The position numbers and the translations under genes are program-made. Shown here in pieces: positions 43,945 through 53,600 of a stretch of DNA of 64,000 bases (position 1 is the stretch's first letter; every line of letters starts with the position of its first letter). The notes beneath the pieces were generated by a model. It did no database searches. It was not told the DNA's origin and worked only from the letters and a program-made list of their open reading frames with translations. The DNA lies in assembly GCF_002112505.1 (NCBI RefSeq), contig NZ_NEHW01000004.1, positions 310,001 to 374,000 on the forward strand. Reading direction: 5' to 3'. Origin of the DNA: Pseudomonas sp. R28(2017) (GTDB taxonomy: Bacteria > Pseudomonadota > Gammaproteobacteria > Pseudomonadales > Pseudomonadaceae).

Positions 43945-46900
43945 CTACGTTTTAGATGTGTCTTTGCCATGCATGGCCACCTGGGGTGGCTTGCACTCGT
44001 TCGGGTTGCCGGGCTGCAAGTACGGCATGAGGATTGGCGCCATGCCTTTGAGCACCTGCACCGGCAGCGCCGAGGTGAACTTGAAGGCTTCTGCCGAGCG
44101 CCCAGGGACGAAGGCCGTCAGGGTGCCGAAGTGGTTTTCACCCAGGAAGAACACGAAGGTGGCGGTACGGTTGAGCGAGCGCGAACCGATCAGTCGGCCG
44201 CCAGCGCCGAAGCTTTCGATACGGTTGTCGCCGGTACCGGTCTTGCCCCCCATTACCAGCGGCGTGCCGTCGTTGAGCTTGAAGCTGCCGGAGATGCGCC
44301 GTGCGGTACCGGCATCGACCACCTGCGACATGGCGCCTTTGAGCGCCCGCGCCACTTCCACCGGCAGAATCCGCACGCCACGGTCCGGGTCGCTGACCAG
44401 CTTGGTCTCGTAGGGCGTATCGGCGGCGAAGTGCAGGGTGTCGATACGCAGCGTCGGCAGGCGCACGCCGTCGTTCTGGATGATACCGACCAGTTCCGAC
44501 AGCGCAGCCGGGCGGTCGCCGGAGCTGCCGATGGCGGTGGCCAGTGAGGGCACCAGGTGGTCGAACGGATAGCCCACGCGTTTCCAGCGTTGATGGATAT
44601 CGAGAAACGCCTCGATCTCGACCATGGTGCGGATGCGGCTGTCACGCGCCCCCTGGTGCCGGCTCTTGAACAGCCAGCTGTAGACCTCCTGGCGCTCGAA
44701 GTGGCTGGCATTGACCATTTCGGTGAGTGTGGAACTCGGGTGCTTCAACAGGTAGCCCAACAGCCACAGGTCCAGCGGGTGGACCTTGGCGATGTAGCCC
44801 TGGTCGGGCAGGTCGTACTTGCCGGGTCCGTAGGCTTCGTACATTTCTGCCAGTTTGCCGTCGGTGAGTTTGCCCAGGGCGATTTTGTCGTCCTTGCTGT
44901 GGGCGCGGACGAAGGCATTGAAGGTTTCCTGGCCGGCTTCCGGGAACAGGTAGCGGTGTACGGCGGCCAAACGCTGCGGGGTGGCGCGCATGCTGTCGAG
45001 GAAGGTGTCCAGGCGTTGCTGGGAAGTCTTGCGCTGATACTTCTTCCAGAAGCGCATCAGGTAGCTGGTGCCTTCCTTGTCGGCGAAGCGTGCCAGGTAT
45101 TCCTGGCGGCGTGGGTCGGAGTCGTCCTTGAGCAGTGGCACGCGGTTGAACGGCTGCTGGTAGGTGACGTAGCGCACCAGGTCGCGCATCAGGCGGATGA
45201 ACGGCAGGTTGATCGACTCGCGCAGGGCGTCCTTGAGAGTCGGGTTGCGGTTGTTGTCTTCCTTGCGGAAGTTGTTGAACACGTGCATGCCGCCGCCGGT
45301 GAAGAAGGCTTCGCCGGTGTTGGCCGAGTACTTGCGTTCCAGCGCCGCATCGAGCATGGCGTCCAGGCTCTGGTTCTTGCTGTTCTGCGCCAGCCACTCC
45401 AGCGACCACTGGGTGATGCGGTCGAGTTCGGCGACTTCGACTTTCTTCAGCTCGGCGGCAGGTTTGCCGGCGTACTTGTCGTGCAGTTCGGCGATGATTT
45501 CCAGGTACGTCGTGAGCACCCGCAGCTTGGCGGTGGAGCCCAGCTCCAGCTTGCTGCCCTCGTTGATGTCGAAGGGCTGGTTGGTGCTGTCGGTCTGCAC
45601 CCGTACCCGCGAGCCATCGGCGGTGCGTTCGAACAAGGTGAAGCTGTAGCTCACCTGGTCGGTGGTCTTGGTGGTGAGCAGGCGCTCGCCGATCAGGCCG
45701 ATCTGCGCCGCGAATTCGGGGTCGGCAAGGTTTTTCAGGTACTGGCTGACCTGCAGCTGCAGGTCAGCCTGCAGGGTGCTGGTGGCCGACACATCGAGCC
45801 GGTCGAGGTCGTACAGCGGGCGGTTGAGCATGGCCGCCAGCCGGTTGCGGGCCAGGCTGATGCCTTTGTTGGTGATGATCGGCACGATGGTCGGTTGGGC
45901 GACCCAGTCGCGGTAGATCGCCTTGCTGGCCAGCGCCGCGTCGGCCAGCGGTTGTTCGATGATCTTGTTGGCCGCCAGCACGCGGATATGCGAGTCGGTG
46001 AGCTCGGCCAGTTCCACGCGGCCTTTGGACAGGTAATGCGAAGGGCGGCGCTGGGCGATCATCAGCGACAGCACCTGGCGCAGGGCCAGGCCGCGTGCCG
46101 CCATGCTTTGCGGGTCCGTGGCGGTGGAGATCAGCGCCTGGTTGACCTGGTCGAAATCGGCGCCGTACCACACCCGCAGGCCTTCGGCCATGCCATGCAC
46201 CTCGCCATGCCCCGGCACTGCCGAGAGCGGCACGCTGTTGAGGTAGTCACGCACGATCCGGTGGCGCGCTTCGCTGGTGTCGGGGCCGCCCTGGTAGGCG
46301 CGCACACTGGCCGAGATCATCTGGCGGATCTTCTCGGCGCCATTGACGGTCAGGCCATCCGGCGAATGGCGGTACTTCTCCAGCTGGGTGGCGAGGGTAC
46401 TGCCACCCGCCGACTGGCCGGGCAGGGCCAGGTACTTGGCTACCTGGCTGTAGGCGGCCTTGGCAAAGCGAGGCCAGTCGACGGCCGGGTTGTTCTTCAC
46501 GTCCTTGGTATCGAGCAAGTCGCGGTTTTCGATGAACAGCAGGCTGTTGACCATCACCGGTGGGATGGAGGCGAAATCCGGGTACAGGTGCTGCGGGTAG
46601 TTGTACTGGTACAGCGTTTCACCGCGGCAGTCGGTGATCGACAGGCCGGCCTGGATCTTTTCGATATAGGGGGCGAACAGGCCGTGATCGACATAGCGCA
46701 TCAGGGCCGGGGAGAATTGCACCTGTTCGCTGATCAGGTAGTCGCGTTTCAGCAGGCGCGGCAGGAACTCGCCCAGCCCGCTGTAGCCCAGGCGTTTGTC
46801 GAACGGCCCTTCGCCCGGATAGACGATCGCATCGCTCGGCCCTGCCTTGAGCGAATAGGTGAGGGTGGTGGCCAGCTTGCTGAATTCGCGCGACTGCAGG

Positions 46901-47082
46901 TTGGAGGTGCGGAACTCGTCGTAGGCGGCGAAACCGATGGCGATCAGTGCCACCAGCAGGATCAGGAAAATCAGCCGCCACCAGAGCCTGCGCTGACGTG
47001 GGGACTGCGGTTGTGGCGTCTTGGCCGGAGGTGCTTCAGGTGCTTCCGTTCTGGTTGGTTCCGATTGCCACAGTGCGCCCAT
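43945..47082 (-). CDS. Large class A penicillin-binding-like protein (GT51 transglycosylase plus transpeptidase)
   Basis: 1045 residues with one membrane helix (about 35-53). The GT51-like domain has a divergent first motif IENRDLL (E185) and GGSTLATQ (226-233). The transpeptidase-like domain has SxxK as STAK (516-519), SIN (623-625) and KTG (947-949). The SxN to KTG distance exceeds 320 residues, much longer than in PBP1a/1b, so a large insertion is present. A role in cell-wall synthesis is inferred; it is not the housekeeping mrcA or mrcB. Confidence 0.82.
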   Translation of the reverse strand: MGALWQSEPTRTEAPEAPPAKTPQPQSPRQRRLWWRLIFLILLVALIAIGFAAYDEFRTSNLQSREFSKLATTLTYSLKAGPSDAIVYPGEGPFDKRLGYSGLGEFLPRLLKRDYLISEQVQFSPALMRYVDHGLFAPYIEKIQAGLSITDCRGETLYQYNYPQHLYPDFASIPPVMVNSLLFIENRDLLDTKDVKNNPAVDWPRFAKAAYSQVAKYLALPGQSAGGSTLATQLEKYRHSPDGLTVNGAEKIRQMISASVRAYQGGPDTSEARHRIVRDYLNSVPLSAVPGHGEVHGMAEGLRVWYGADFDQVNQALISTATDPQSMAARGLALRQVLSLMIAQRRPSHYLSKGRVELAELTDSHIRVLAANKIIEQPLADAALASKAIYRDWVAQPTIVPIITNKGISLARNRLAAMLNRPLYDLDRLDVSATSTLQADLQLQVSQYLKNLADPEFAAQIGLIGERLLTTKTTDQVSYSFTLFERTADGSRVRVQTDSTNQPFDINEGSKLELGSTAKLRVLTTYLEIIAELHDKYAGKPAAELKKVEVAELDRITQWSLEWLAQNSKNQSLDAMLDAALERKYSANTGEAFFTGGGMHVFNNFRKEDNNRNPTLKDALRESINLPFIRLMRDLVRYVTYQQPFNRVPLLKDDSDPRRQEYLARFADKEGTSYLMRFWKKYQRKTSQQRLDTFLDSMRATPQRLAAVHRYLFPEAGQETFNAFVRAHSKDDKIALGKLTDGKLAEMYEAYGPGKYDLPDQGYIAKVHPLDLWLLGYLLKHPSSTLTEMVNASHFERQEVYSWLFKSRHQGARDSRIRTMVEIEAFLDIHQRWKRVGYPFDHLVPSLATAIGSSGDRPAALSELVGIIQNDGVRLPTLRIDTLHFAADTPYETKLVSDPDRGVRILPVEVARALKGAMSQVVDAGTARRISGSFKLNDGTPLVMGGKTGTGDNRIESFGAGGRLIGSRSLNRTATFVFFLGENHFGTLTAFVPGRSAEAFKFTSALPVQVLKGMAPILMPYLQPGNPNECKPPQVAMHGKDTSKT

Positions 47083-47473
47083 AGTCTTCTATCCGGCCAG
47101 GTATTTTCGTCTTGCTTGTCTGAAGCTTAGACGTTGGCGGGAACAGGTGAAAAATTTGTAGGAAGTCGAGAAAAGCGGCGCAGGGCTATGCGGCTTTGGT
47201 GTGGGTTTATTCCTGCAGCGATGTTGTTAGGGTGGCATTGGACCCGGGGGTGGCACCGCACACCCCGGAGAATCTCGCTGAATTTCCCTGTTTATACAGC
47301 GAAAACCCCTGTAACGGACTTCCTATACTGCTCGGCCCTTCGCCGTGCCGGCCGCTCTAGTCCGGCACACGGGCCGGCCCACGAGGCCAGCCCGGCAAGC
47401 CAACGTCACGCCTATCGGCATGGCCGGTGCTGCACGAAGGTCAAATCCAATAACAAAATGAGGTTGTATTGCT
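47083..47473. other. Divergent intergenic region, PBP-like gene / permease
   Basis: A 391-bp gap with no credible gene. It holds a 7-bp GC hairpin (GTGCCGG at 47345, CCGGCAC at 47362) and a TATACT hexamer near 47323, a possible -10 for the permease without a convincing -35. The permease start has a weak GAGG about 10 bp upstream. Confidence 0.4.
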
Positions 47474-48892
47474 ATGCCAGTCGGCAACCATCCTGCCCCT
47501 GCCGAGCCCATCGAGGGCGTCCCGCTCAAGCGTGAGCTGGGTGAACGGCACATCCGTCTGATGGCGCTGGGCGCCTGTATCGGCGTCGGTCTTTTCCTCG
47601 GTTCGGCCAAAGCCATCGAAATGGCCGGCCCCGCGATCATGCTGTCCTACATCATTGGTGGCCTGGCGATCCTGGTGATCATGCGTGCCCTCGGCGAGAT
47701 GGCCGTGCACAACCCGGTCGCCGGCTCGTTCAGCCGCTATGCCCAGGACTACCTTGGTCCGCTGGCGGGCTTCCTCACCGGCTGGAACTACTGGTTTCTG
47801 TGGCTGGTCACCTGCGTGGCGGAAATCACTGCGGTGGCCATCTACATGGGCATCTGGTTCCCCGATGTACCGCGCTGGATCTGGGCCTTGATGGCGTTGG
47901 GCAGCATGGGTGCAGTCAACCTGATCGCGGTCAAGGCGTTCGGTGAATTCGAGTTCTGGTTCGCCCTGATCAAGATCGTCACCATCATCGCCATGGTCCT
48001 CGGTGGCATCGGCGTGATCGCGTTCGGCTTCGGCAATGATGGCGTCGCCGTGGGCATCTCCAACCTGTGGAGCAACGGTGGCTTCATGCCCAATGGCGTG
48101 ACGGGCGTGCTGATGTCGCTGCAGATGGTGATGTTCGCCTACCTGGGCGTGGAAATGATCGGCCTCACCGCCGGCGAAGCACGCAACCCGCAGAAAACCA
48201 TCCCCCAGGCGATCGGTTCGGTGTTCTGGCGCATCCTGCTGTTCTACGTCGGCGCACTGTTCGTGATCCTGTCGATCTACCCCTGGGACGGGATCGGCAG
48301 CCAGGGCAGCCCGTTCGTCATGACCTTCGAGCGCCTAGGCATCAAGACCGCCGCCGGCATCATCAATTTCGTGGTGATCACCGCGGCGCTGTCGTCGTGC
48401 AACGGCGGCATCTTCAGCACCGGGCGGATGCTCTACAGCCTGGCGCAGAACGGCCAGGCCCCGGCCGCCTTTGCCCGCACCTCGCAAAGCGGCGTGCCAC
48501 GCAATGCACTGCTGCTGTCGATCGGCGCGCTGCTGCTGGGCGTGCTGGCCAACTACCTGGTGCCGGAGAAGGTGTTCGTCTGGGTGACCTCGATTGCCAC
48601 CTTCGGTGCGATCTGGACCTGGGTGATGATTCTGCTGGCGCAGATCAAGTTCCGCGCCGGGCTGTCGAGCGCCGAGCAGAAGGGGTTGAAATACCGCATG
48701 TGGCTGTGGCCGCTGAGCTCCTACCTGGCCCTGGCCTTCCTGGTGCTGGTGGTGGGCCTGATGGCGTACTTCGAGGACACCCGCGTGGCGCTGTACATAG
48801 GCCCGGCGTTCCTGGTGCTGCTGACGGTGCTGTATTACGCATTCCGGCTGGCGCCGAAAGAAGTGCAGGGTATGGCGAGTACTGCTTCCTGA
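47474..48892 (+). CDS. Amino acid permease (APC superfamily, ProY/AnsP type)
   Basis: 472 residues with twelve hydrophobic helices. The N-terminal ERHIRLMALGACIGVGLFLGSA is the substrate-binding helix 1 signature of the amino acid transporter family; the YLGVEMIGLTAGEARNPQKTIPQAI segment follows helix 6. It imports an amino acid with protons; proline-type specificity is likely from overall resemblance but unproven. Confidence 0.88.
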   Translation: MPVGNHPAPAEPIEGVPLKRELGERHIRLMALGACIGVGLFLGSAKAIEMAGPAIMLSYIIGGLAILVIMRALGEMAVHNPVAGSFSRYAQDYLGPLAGFLTGWNYWFLWLVTCVAEITAVAIYMGIWFPDVPRWIWALMALGSMGAVNLIAVKAFGEFEFWFALIKIVTIIAMVLGGIGVIAFGFGNDGVAVGISNLWSNGGFMPNGVTGVLMSLQMVMFAYLGVEMIGLTAGEARNPQKTIPQAIGSVFWRILLFYVGALFVILSIYPWDGIGSQGSPFVMTFERLGIKTAAGIINFVVITAALSSCNGGIFSTGRMLYSLAQNGQAPAAFARTSQSGVPRNALLLSIGALLLGVLANYLVPEKVFVWVTSIATFGAIWTWVMILLAQIKFRAGLSSAEQKGLKYRMWLWPLSSYLALAFLVLVVGLMAYFEDTRVALYIGPAFLVLLTVLYYAFRLAPKEVQGMASTAS

Positions 48893-48898
48893 TCTGAA

Positions 48899-48929
48899 AT
48901 CCCCGGGGCTGCGCAGCAGCCCCGGGGAT
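48899..48929. terminator. Convergent terminator hairpin
   Basis: A perfect 14-bp stem ATCCCCGGGGCTGC with a 3-base GCA loop lies between the convergent permease and glutamate-synthase-domain genes. There is no T-run, so factor-independent strength is uncertain. Confidence 0.7.
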
Positions 48930-48932
48930 CTG

Positions 48933-50552
48933 TCAGGCTGCCACTTCGTTGTGTGGCTCGAAGCTATCGGCACGCGCCATCTGCCACATGCGCGAATAGA
49001 ACTGCCCGTTGACCTCGCCGGTGAGCAACTCGCCCGGCTTGAGGAACACATGCATCTGCGAGAACAGCTTGATCTCGGTGGCCGACACGCGCCGCACCAA
49101 GTGCTTGGCCTCCAGTTGTGCCGGATGCTCCAGGCCCGCCGCCGCCAGCATCTCGGCCAGCGCACGCAAGGTGTTGTGGTGGAAGTTCAGCACCCGCTGG
49201 GCCTTGTCGGGCACCACCAGGGCGCGCTGGCGCAGCGGGTCTTGCGTGGCCACGCCAGTCGGGCACTTGTTGGTGTGGCAGCTCTGCGACTGGATGCAGC
49301 CGATGGCGAACATGAAGCCGCGCGCCGAATTGGCCCAGTCGGCGCCGATGGCCAGCACGCTGGCGATGTCGAAGGCGCTGACGATCTTGCCGCTGGCACC
49401 GAGCTTGATCTTGTCCCGCAGGTTCAGGCCGACCAGGGTGTTGTGCACGAACAGCAGGCCTTCGCGCAGCGGCACACCGATGTGGTCGGTGAATTCCACC
49501 GGCGCGGCACCGGTGCCGCCTTCCTTGCCATCGACGACGATGAAGTCAGGCAGGATGCCCGTCTCCAGCATGGCCTTGGCAATGCCCATGAATTCCCACG
49601 GGTGGCCCAGGCAGAACTTGAAGCCCACCGGCTTGCCGCCGGACAACTCACGCAGCTGGGCGATGAAGTGCATCATCTCGATCGGTGTGGAGAAGGCGCT
49701 GTGGCGTGATGGCGAGATGCAGTCCTCGCCCATCAGCACGCCGCGGGTTTCGGCAATTTCCTGGGTTACCTTGTGCTTGGGCAGGATGCCGCCGTGACCG
49801 GGCTTGGCACCCTGGCTCATCTTGATCTCGATCATCCGCACCTGTGGGGTGCGTGCCTGGGCGGCAAAGCGTTCCGGGTCGAAGCGGCCGTCGGCGGTGC
49901 GGCAGCCGAAGTAGCCGCTGCCCAACTCCCAGACCAGATCGCCGCCGTTTTCCCGGTGGTAGGGGCTGATGCTGCCTTCACCGGTGTCGTGGTGGAAGTT
50001 GCCCAGCTTGGCACCCTTGTTCAGGGCACGGATGGCGTTGGCGCTGAGTGAACCGAAGCTCATGGCCGAGATGTTGAAGATCGACGCCGAATAGGGCTGA
50101 CTGCACTGCGGGCCGCCGACCATGACCCGGAAACTCGCCGGGTCGGTCAGGGGTGCCGGGCGCATGGAATGGCCGATGAACTCGAAACCCGACTCGTAGA
50201 CGTCGATCAGGGTACCGAAGGGTTTGTCCGAGGGTTCGTTCTTGGCCCGGGCGTACACCAGCGAGCGCTGGGCGCGGGAGAAGGGCAGGGCGTCGCTGTC
50301 GGCTTCCAGCAGGTACTGGCGGATTTCCGGGCGGATGCCTTCGACCAGATAGCGGATGTTGCCGAGAATCGGATAGTTGCGGCGTACCGCGTGGCGTTGC
50401 TGCACGAGGTCGAACAGTCCGATCAGGCTGAGCACGCCGGTGGTCAGGGTGAATGGCCATAGCCAGTCGTGGTGGAGGAACGGCAGGCTCGCCAGGGTGA
50501 ACAGTACACAGGCGGTGAAGAAGGCATAGCGGCTGAGAAGTGACAGGCTCAT
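48933..50552 (-). CDS. FMN-binding glutamate synthase domain protein, membrane anchored
   Basis: 539 residues from the ATG at 50550-50552. Two hydrophobic helices (about 9-26 and 33-50) are followed by the GltB central/FMN domain: NISAMSFGSLSANAIRALNKGA, GEGSISPYH, KPGHGG and VDGKEGGTGAAP. The 3Fe-4S cysteines C419, C425 and C430 keep the C-x5-C-x4-C spacing. The glutaminase domain and the beta subunit are missing, so it is not a complete glutamate synthase; its reaction is unknown. Confidence 0.88.
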   Translation of the reverse strand: MSLSLLSRYAFFTACVLFTLASLPFLHHDWLWPFTLTTGVLSLIGLFDLVQQRHAVRRNYPILGNIRYLVEGIRPEIRQYLLEADSDALPFSRAQRSLVYARAKNEPSDKPFGTLIDVYESGFEFIGHSMRPAPLTDPASFRVMVGGPQCSQPYSASIFNISAMSFGSLSANAIRALNKGAKLGNFHHDTGEGSISPYHRENGGDLVWELGSGYFGCRTADGRFDPERFAAQARTPQVRMIEIKMSQGAKPGHGGILPKHKVTQEIAETRGVLMGEDCISPSRHSAFSTPIEMMHFIAQLRELSGGKPVGFKFCLGHPWEFMGIAKAMLETGILPDFIVVDGKEGGTGAAPVEFTDHIGVPLREGLLFVHNTLVGLNLRDKIKLGASGKIVSAFDIASVLAIGADWANSARGFMFAIGCIQSQSCHTNKCPTGVATQDPLRQRALVVPDKAQRVLNFHHNTLRALAEMLAAAGLEHPAQLEAKHLVRRVSATEIKLFSQMHVFLKPGELLTGEVNGQFYSRMWQMARADSFEPHNEVAA

Positions 50553-50647
50553 ACGGGATCCTTGCGATGGCGCGGTCAGGCTCAGGGCCTGGGACAAACC
50601 CCGACCATAGCCAACTTGTGTGGCAGTGCAAATCAAAATCGGGGTAG

Positions 50648-50662
50648 CGAAAATCATTCTCG
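50648..50662. promoter_or_regulatory. Weak Fur-box-like palindrome
   Basis: CGAAAATCATTCTCG resembles the 7-1-7 Fur core (TGATAATNATTATCA) at 10 of 14 positions. It lies about 100 bp before the FMN-domain gene. It is a tentative pattern match only. Confidence 0.25.
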
Positions 50663-50673
50663 CCTGGGCATGT

Positions 50674-53600
50674 TCAGACCGTATCGCGCAACAGTTTCTG
50701 TCTCCAGCTTTCCTGCTCCTGTGCAGGTGCCTCGATAAGATACGAATAGCGCCCTGCCACGCGCACCGCCACGGGCACGCCATCGCGATAGAGCAGTCGG
50801 TTGCCACTGACTGCCGGCACTTTCGCCCCGGGCAGCAACGACCCGATCAGGTTCAGCGGGTCGCTCGCACTCACCACTACCAACTCTCCATCCAGGGCAC
50901 GCCGCCGTACTTGCCTGAGCAAACCGACCGCCTCCGGCAAGGCGAATTGCTCACCCGCCAAGCCGGCAATGAAACGCCCCCCTCGGATTTCGCCACGCGC
51001 CTCGAGGCGGTGATAGCAGCGCAGCAGTTCACGCCAGGGGGGCAGCACATCGCTTTCCCGTTCCAGCAGCCGCCAGCAGATCACCCCATAGCGTCGCAGC
51101 AGTGCGCGGGCGATGTGCTCCAGGCGCTGGTTCTCGTCGACATTGCCAGTGCCCCGACGCAACAACGCCCAACGCCCGGCATGGGCCATGCTGCTGGAGA
51201 GTGGCGGGTGACCGCGGCGGCTGTTGCGCGATGTACGCTTCGCTGCGGGGGTGATCAGGCTGCGCAGCCCGGCGAAACTGTCGGCGCCCACCAGCCCGGC
51301 ACCCACCAGCTCCTGCAACGCCGTCTCCAGTTCGCTGGGCAGCAGGTGGGCATCAACGGTCAGCTCGTCGAAGAACAGCGCGCCATGCGCGTGCAGTGCC
51401 TCCAGCACCCGTTGTGCCCGCCCGCCCAGTGCTTCCCGGGCAGGCTCGGGGGCGAGGCTGCGCCACTGGCCCAGGTGCTCGCGTGGCAACAGCACCAGCG
51501 GCGTACTCGACAAGGTGTTGCTCGCCGTCGTCGCTGCCAGCCGGCTCCAGGCAAACTGCCCGCTGCGGCAGGCATCGTCCAGCCAGTGCGGGCTGTAGTC
51601 CTTGATCCGCGCGGGCAGCAGTTCTGCTTCCCAGGCGCCGGCGGCACTGGGGAAACCCTGCAACTGGCCCAGCACTTCAGCGACCGCCTCGGGGCCACGC
51701 AGGCGCTCCTCAGGGGCCAGGTGCTGCCAGTCGAACAGAAAGCGCATGAAGTCCTGCAGGCTGACCGGTTCGATCTCCCGGCGCAGGCGTTTCACCGTGT
51801 AGCGATGGATGCGCGCCAGCAGGTGGCGCTCACACCATTGCACGTCGCCAGCCCCAGGGCTGAAGTGGCCGCGCAATATGTAGCCTTCGGCTTCCAGGCG
51901 GGCCAAGGCTTGTTCCACCTGGACAGTGGGCTTGCCCAGCGGTGCAGCGATCTGCGCCACGCTCAGCGGGCCGTGGCCACTCAAGCGGGCGCGCAGCAAT
52001 TCGGCCAGTGCAGCGTCCGGGTCAATGGCCTGGTCGAAGCCGGGCAGTACGTCCAGCGAAGGTTCCAGGCGCGCTGCCGGATACAGCGTTCGCAGCAGGT
52101 TCAGGCGCTCGCGCGCCAGCCAGAGTTTTTCATCGATCAGGCGCAAGGCCCGCCCGGCCTTGGCCAGCTGGCGCAGCAGCAGGTCCCAGCTGGGGTTGGC
52201 CTGCACTTCGTCATGGCTGATGGCGCCCAGGCTCATCAGCGCCTCGTGCATTTCGTCGGCATTGCCCGGCTGCGGCCAGGCTTCGGCCTGCACAGCGGCT
52301 ATGGCATCGGCATCCAGTGCGCCCAGGTCATCGCCGCTGTGCACTTCGTTCCAGCGCCGGTTGAGCACCGCCTGGGTGCGCCGCTCTTCCAGCGGCGCGT
52401 CGTCGAGGAAGGTGTAGGGCCTGGCGTTGAGAATGGCCGAGGCCAGTGGGGACGGTGCTGGCAGATCGCGGCACAACAGGCGCACCTGGCCGCTTTCCAT
52501 GCGCCGCAGCAGGGCCAGCCAGCCTTCGCTGTCCATGGCTTCGTGCAGGCAGTCGTCGAGGGTCTGCTCGACCAACGGGTGATCGGGGATCTGCCGCTCG
52601 CCGACGATGTTCTCCAGGCAGGCGATCTGGTCAGGGAACACGGCGGCAATCAGGTCCTCGCTCTTCATGCGCTGGATCTGCGGCGCCACCTTGCGCCCGC
52701 CGACGAAGCGCGGCAGGGCCATGGCCACGCCCGCGTTCCAGCGCCAGCGGATGCCGAACAACGGCGCGTCGAGCAGGGCCTGGATGAGGATCTGCTCGGC
52801 GCTTCGGCTATTGAGGTAGCGCCATACCTCATCCAGGTCGAAGCTGTGGCTGGTCGACAGCGACAGCACGATGGCGTCCTCGCTGGCCGCGGCCTGCAAT
52901 TCGAAATTGAACGTGCGGCAGAAGCGCTTGCGCAGGGCCAGGCCCCAGGCGCGGTTGATACGGCTGCCATAGGGCGAATGGATGATCAGCTGGGTGCCGC
53001 CGGATTCGTCGAAGAAACGCTCCATCACCAAGGTCTGCTGGGAGGGCAGGGCGCCCAGTACTTCGCGGGTGCGCCCCAGATAATCGAGCAACTGGCTGGC
53101 GCTGTCTTCGCTCAATGCGAAGGTGGTCTGCAGCCACTGCATTACTGTTGCGAGATCGCCATCGTTCAACCCGAGCTGTTCGTCGATGCGCGCCTGCAGA
53201 CGGGCCACTGCGACGGACAGTTCGTCGCTGCGCCCCGGTGCTTCGCCCAGCCAGAACGGAATGGTCGGCGGCAGGCCCTGAGCGTCTTCGACCCGCACCC
53301 GGCCGGGCTCGACCCGCAGGATGCGGTAGGACGCATTGCCCAGCTGGAAGATATCGCCGGCGATGCTCTCCACGGCGAAGTCTTCGTTGACGCTGCCGAT
53401 GTTCAGCGCCTGGGGTTCGAGCAGCACGGCATAATCGGCGGTCTCGGGGATGGTGCCGCCGCTGGTCAGCGCGGTCAGCTGGCTACCCCGGCGCCCGCGC
53501 AAGGTGCCGCTGACCGCATCGCGATGCAGGTAGGCACTGCGCACGCCCTGGCGGCCGTTATAGCCGTCGGCGAGCATGCGCAGCAATGCCTGGTAATGCT

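Noticed and set aside
43945..47082. Calling the large PBP-like protein mrcA (PBP1a)
   Set aside because: The motifs diverge and the SxN to KTG spacing is far too long; context also differs from the usual pilM-ponA neighbourhood.
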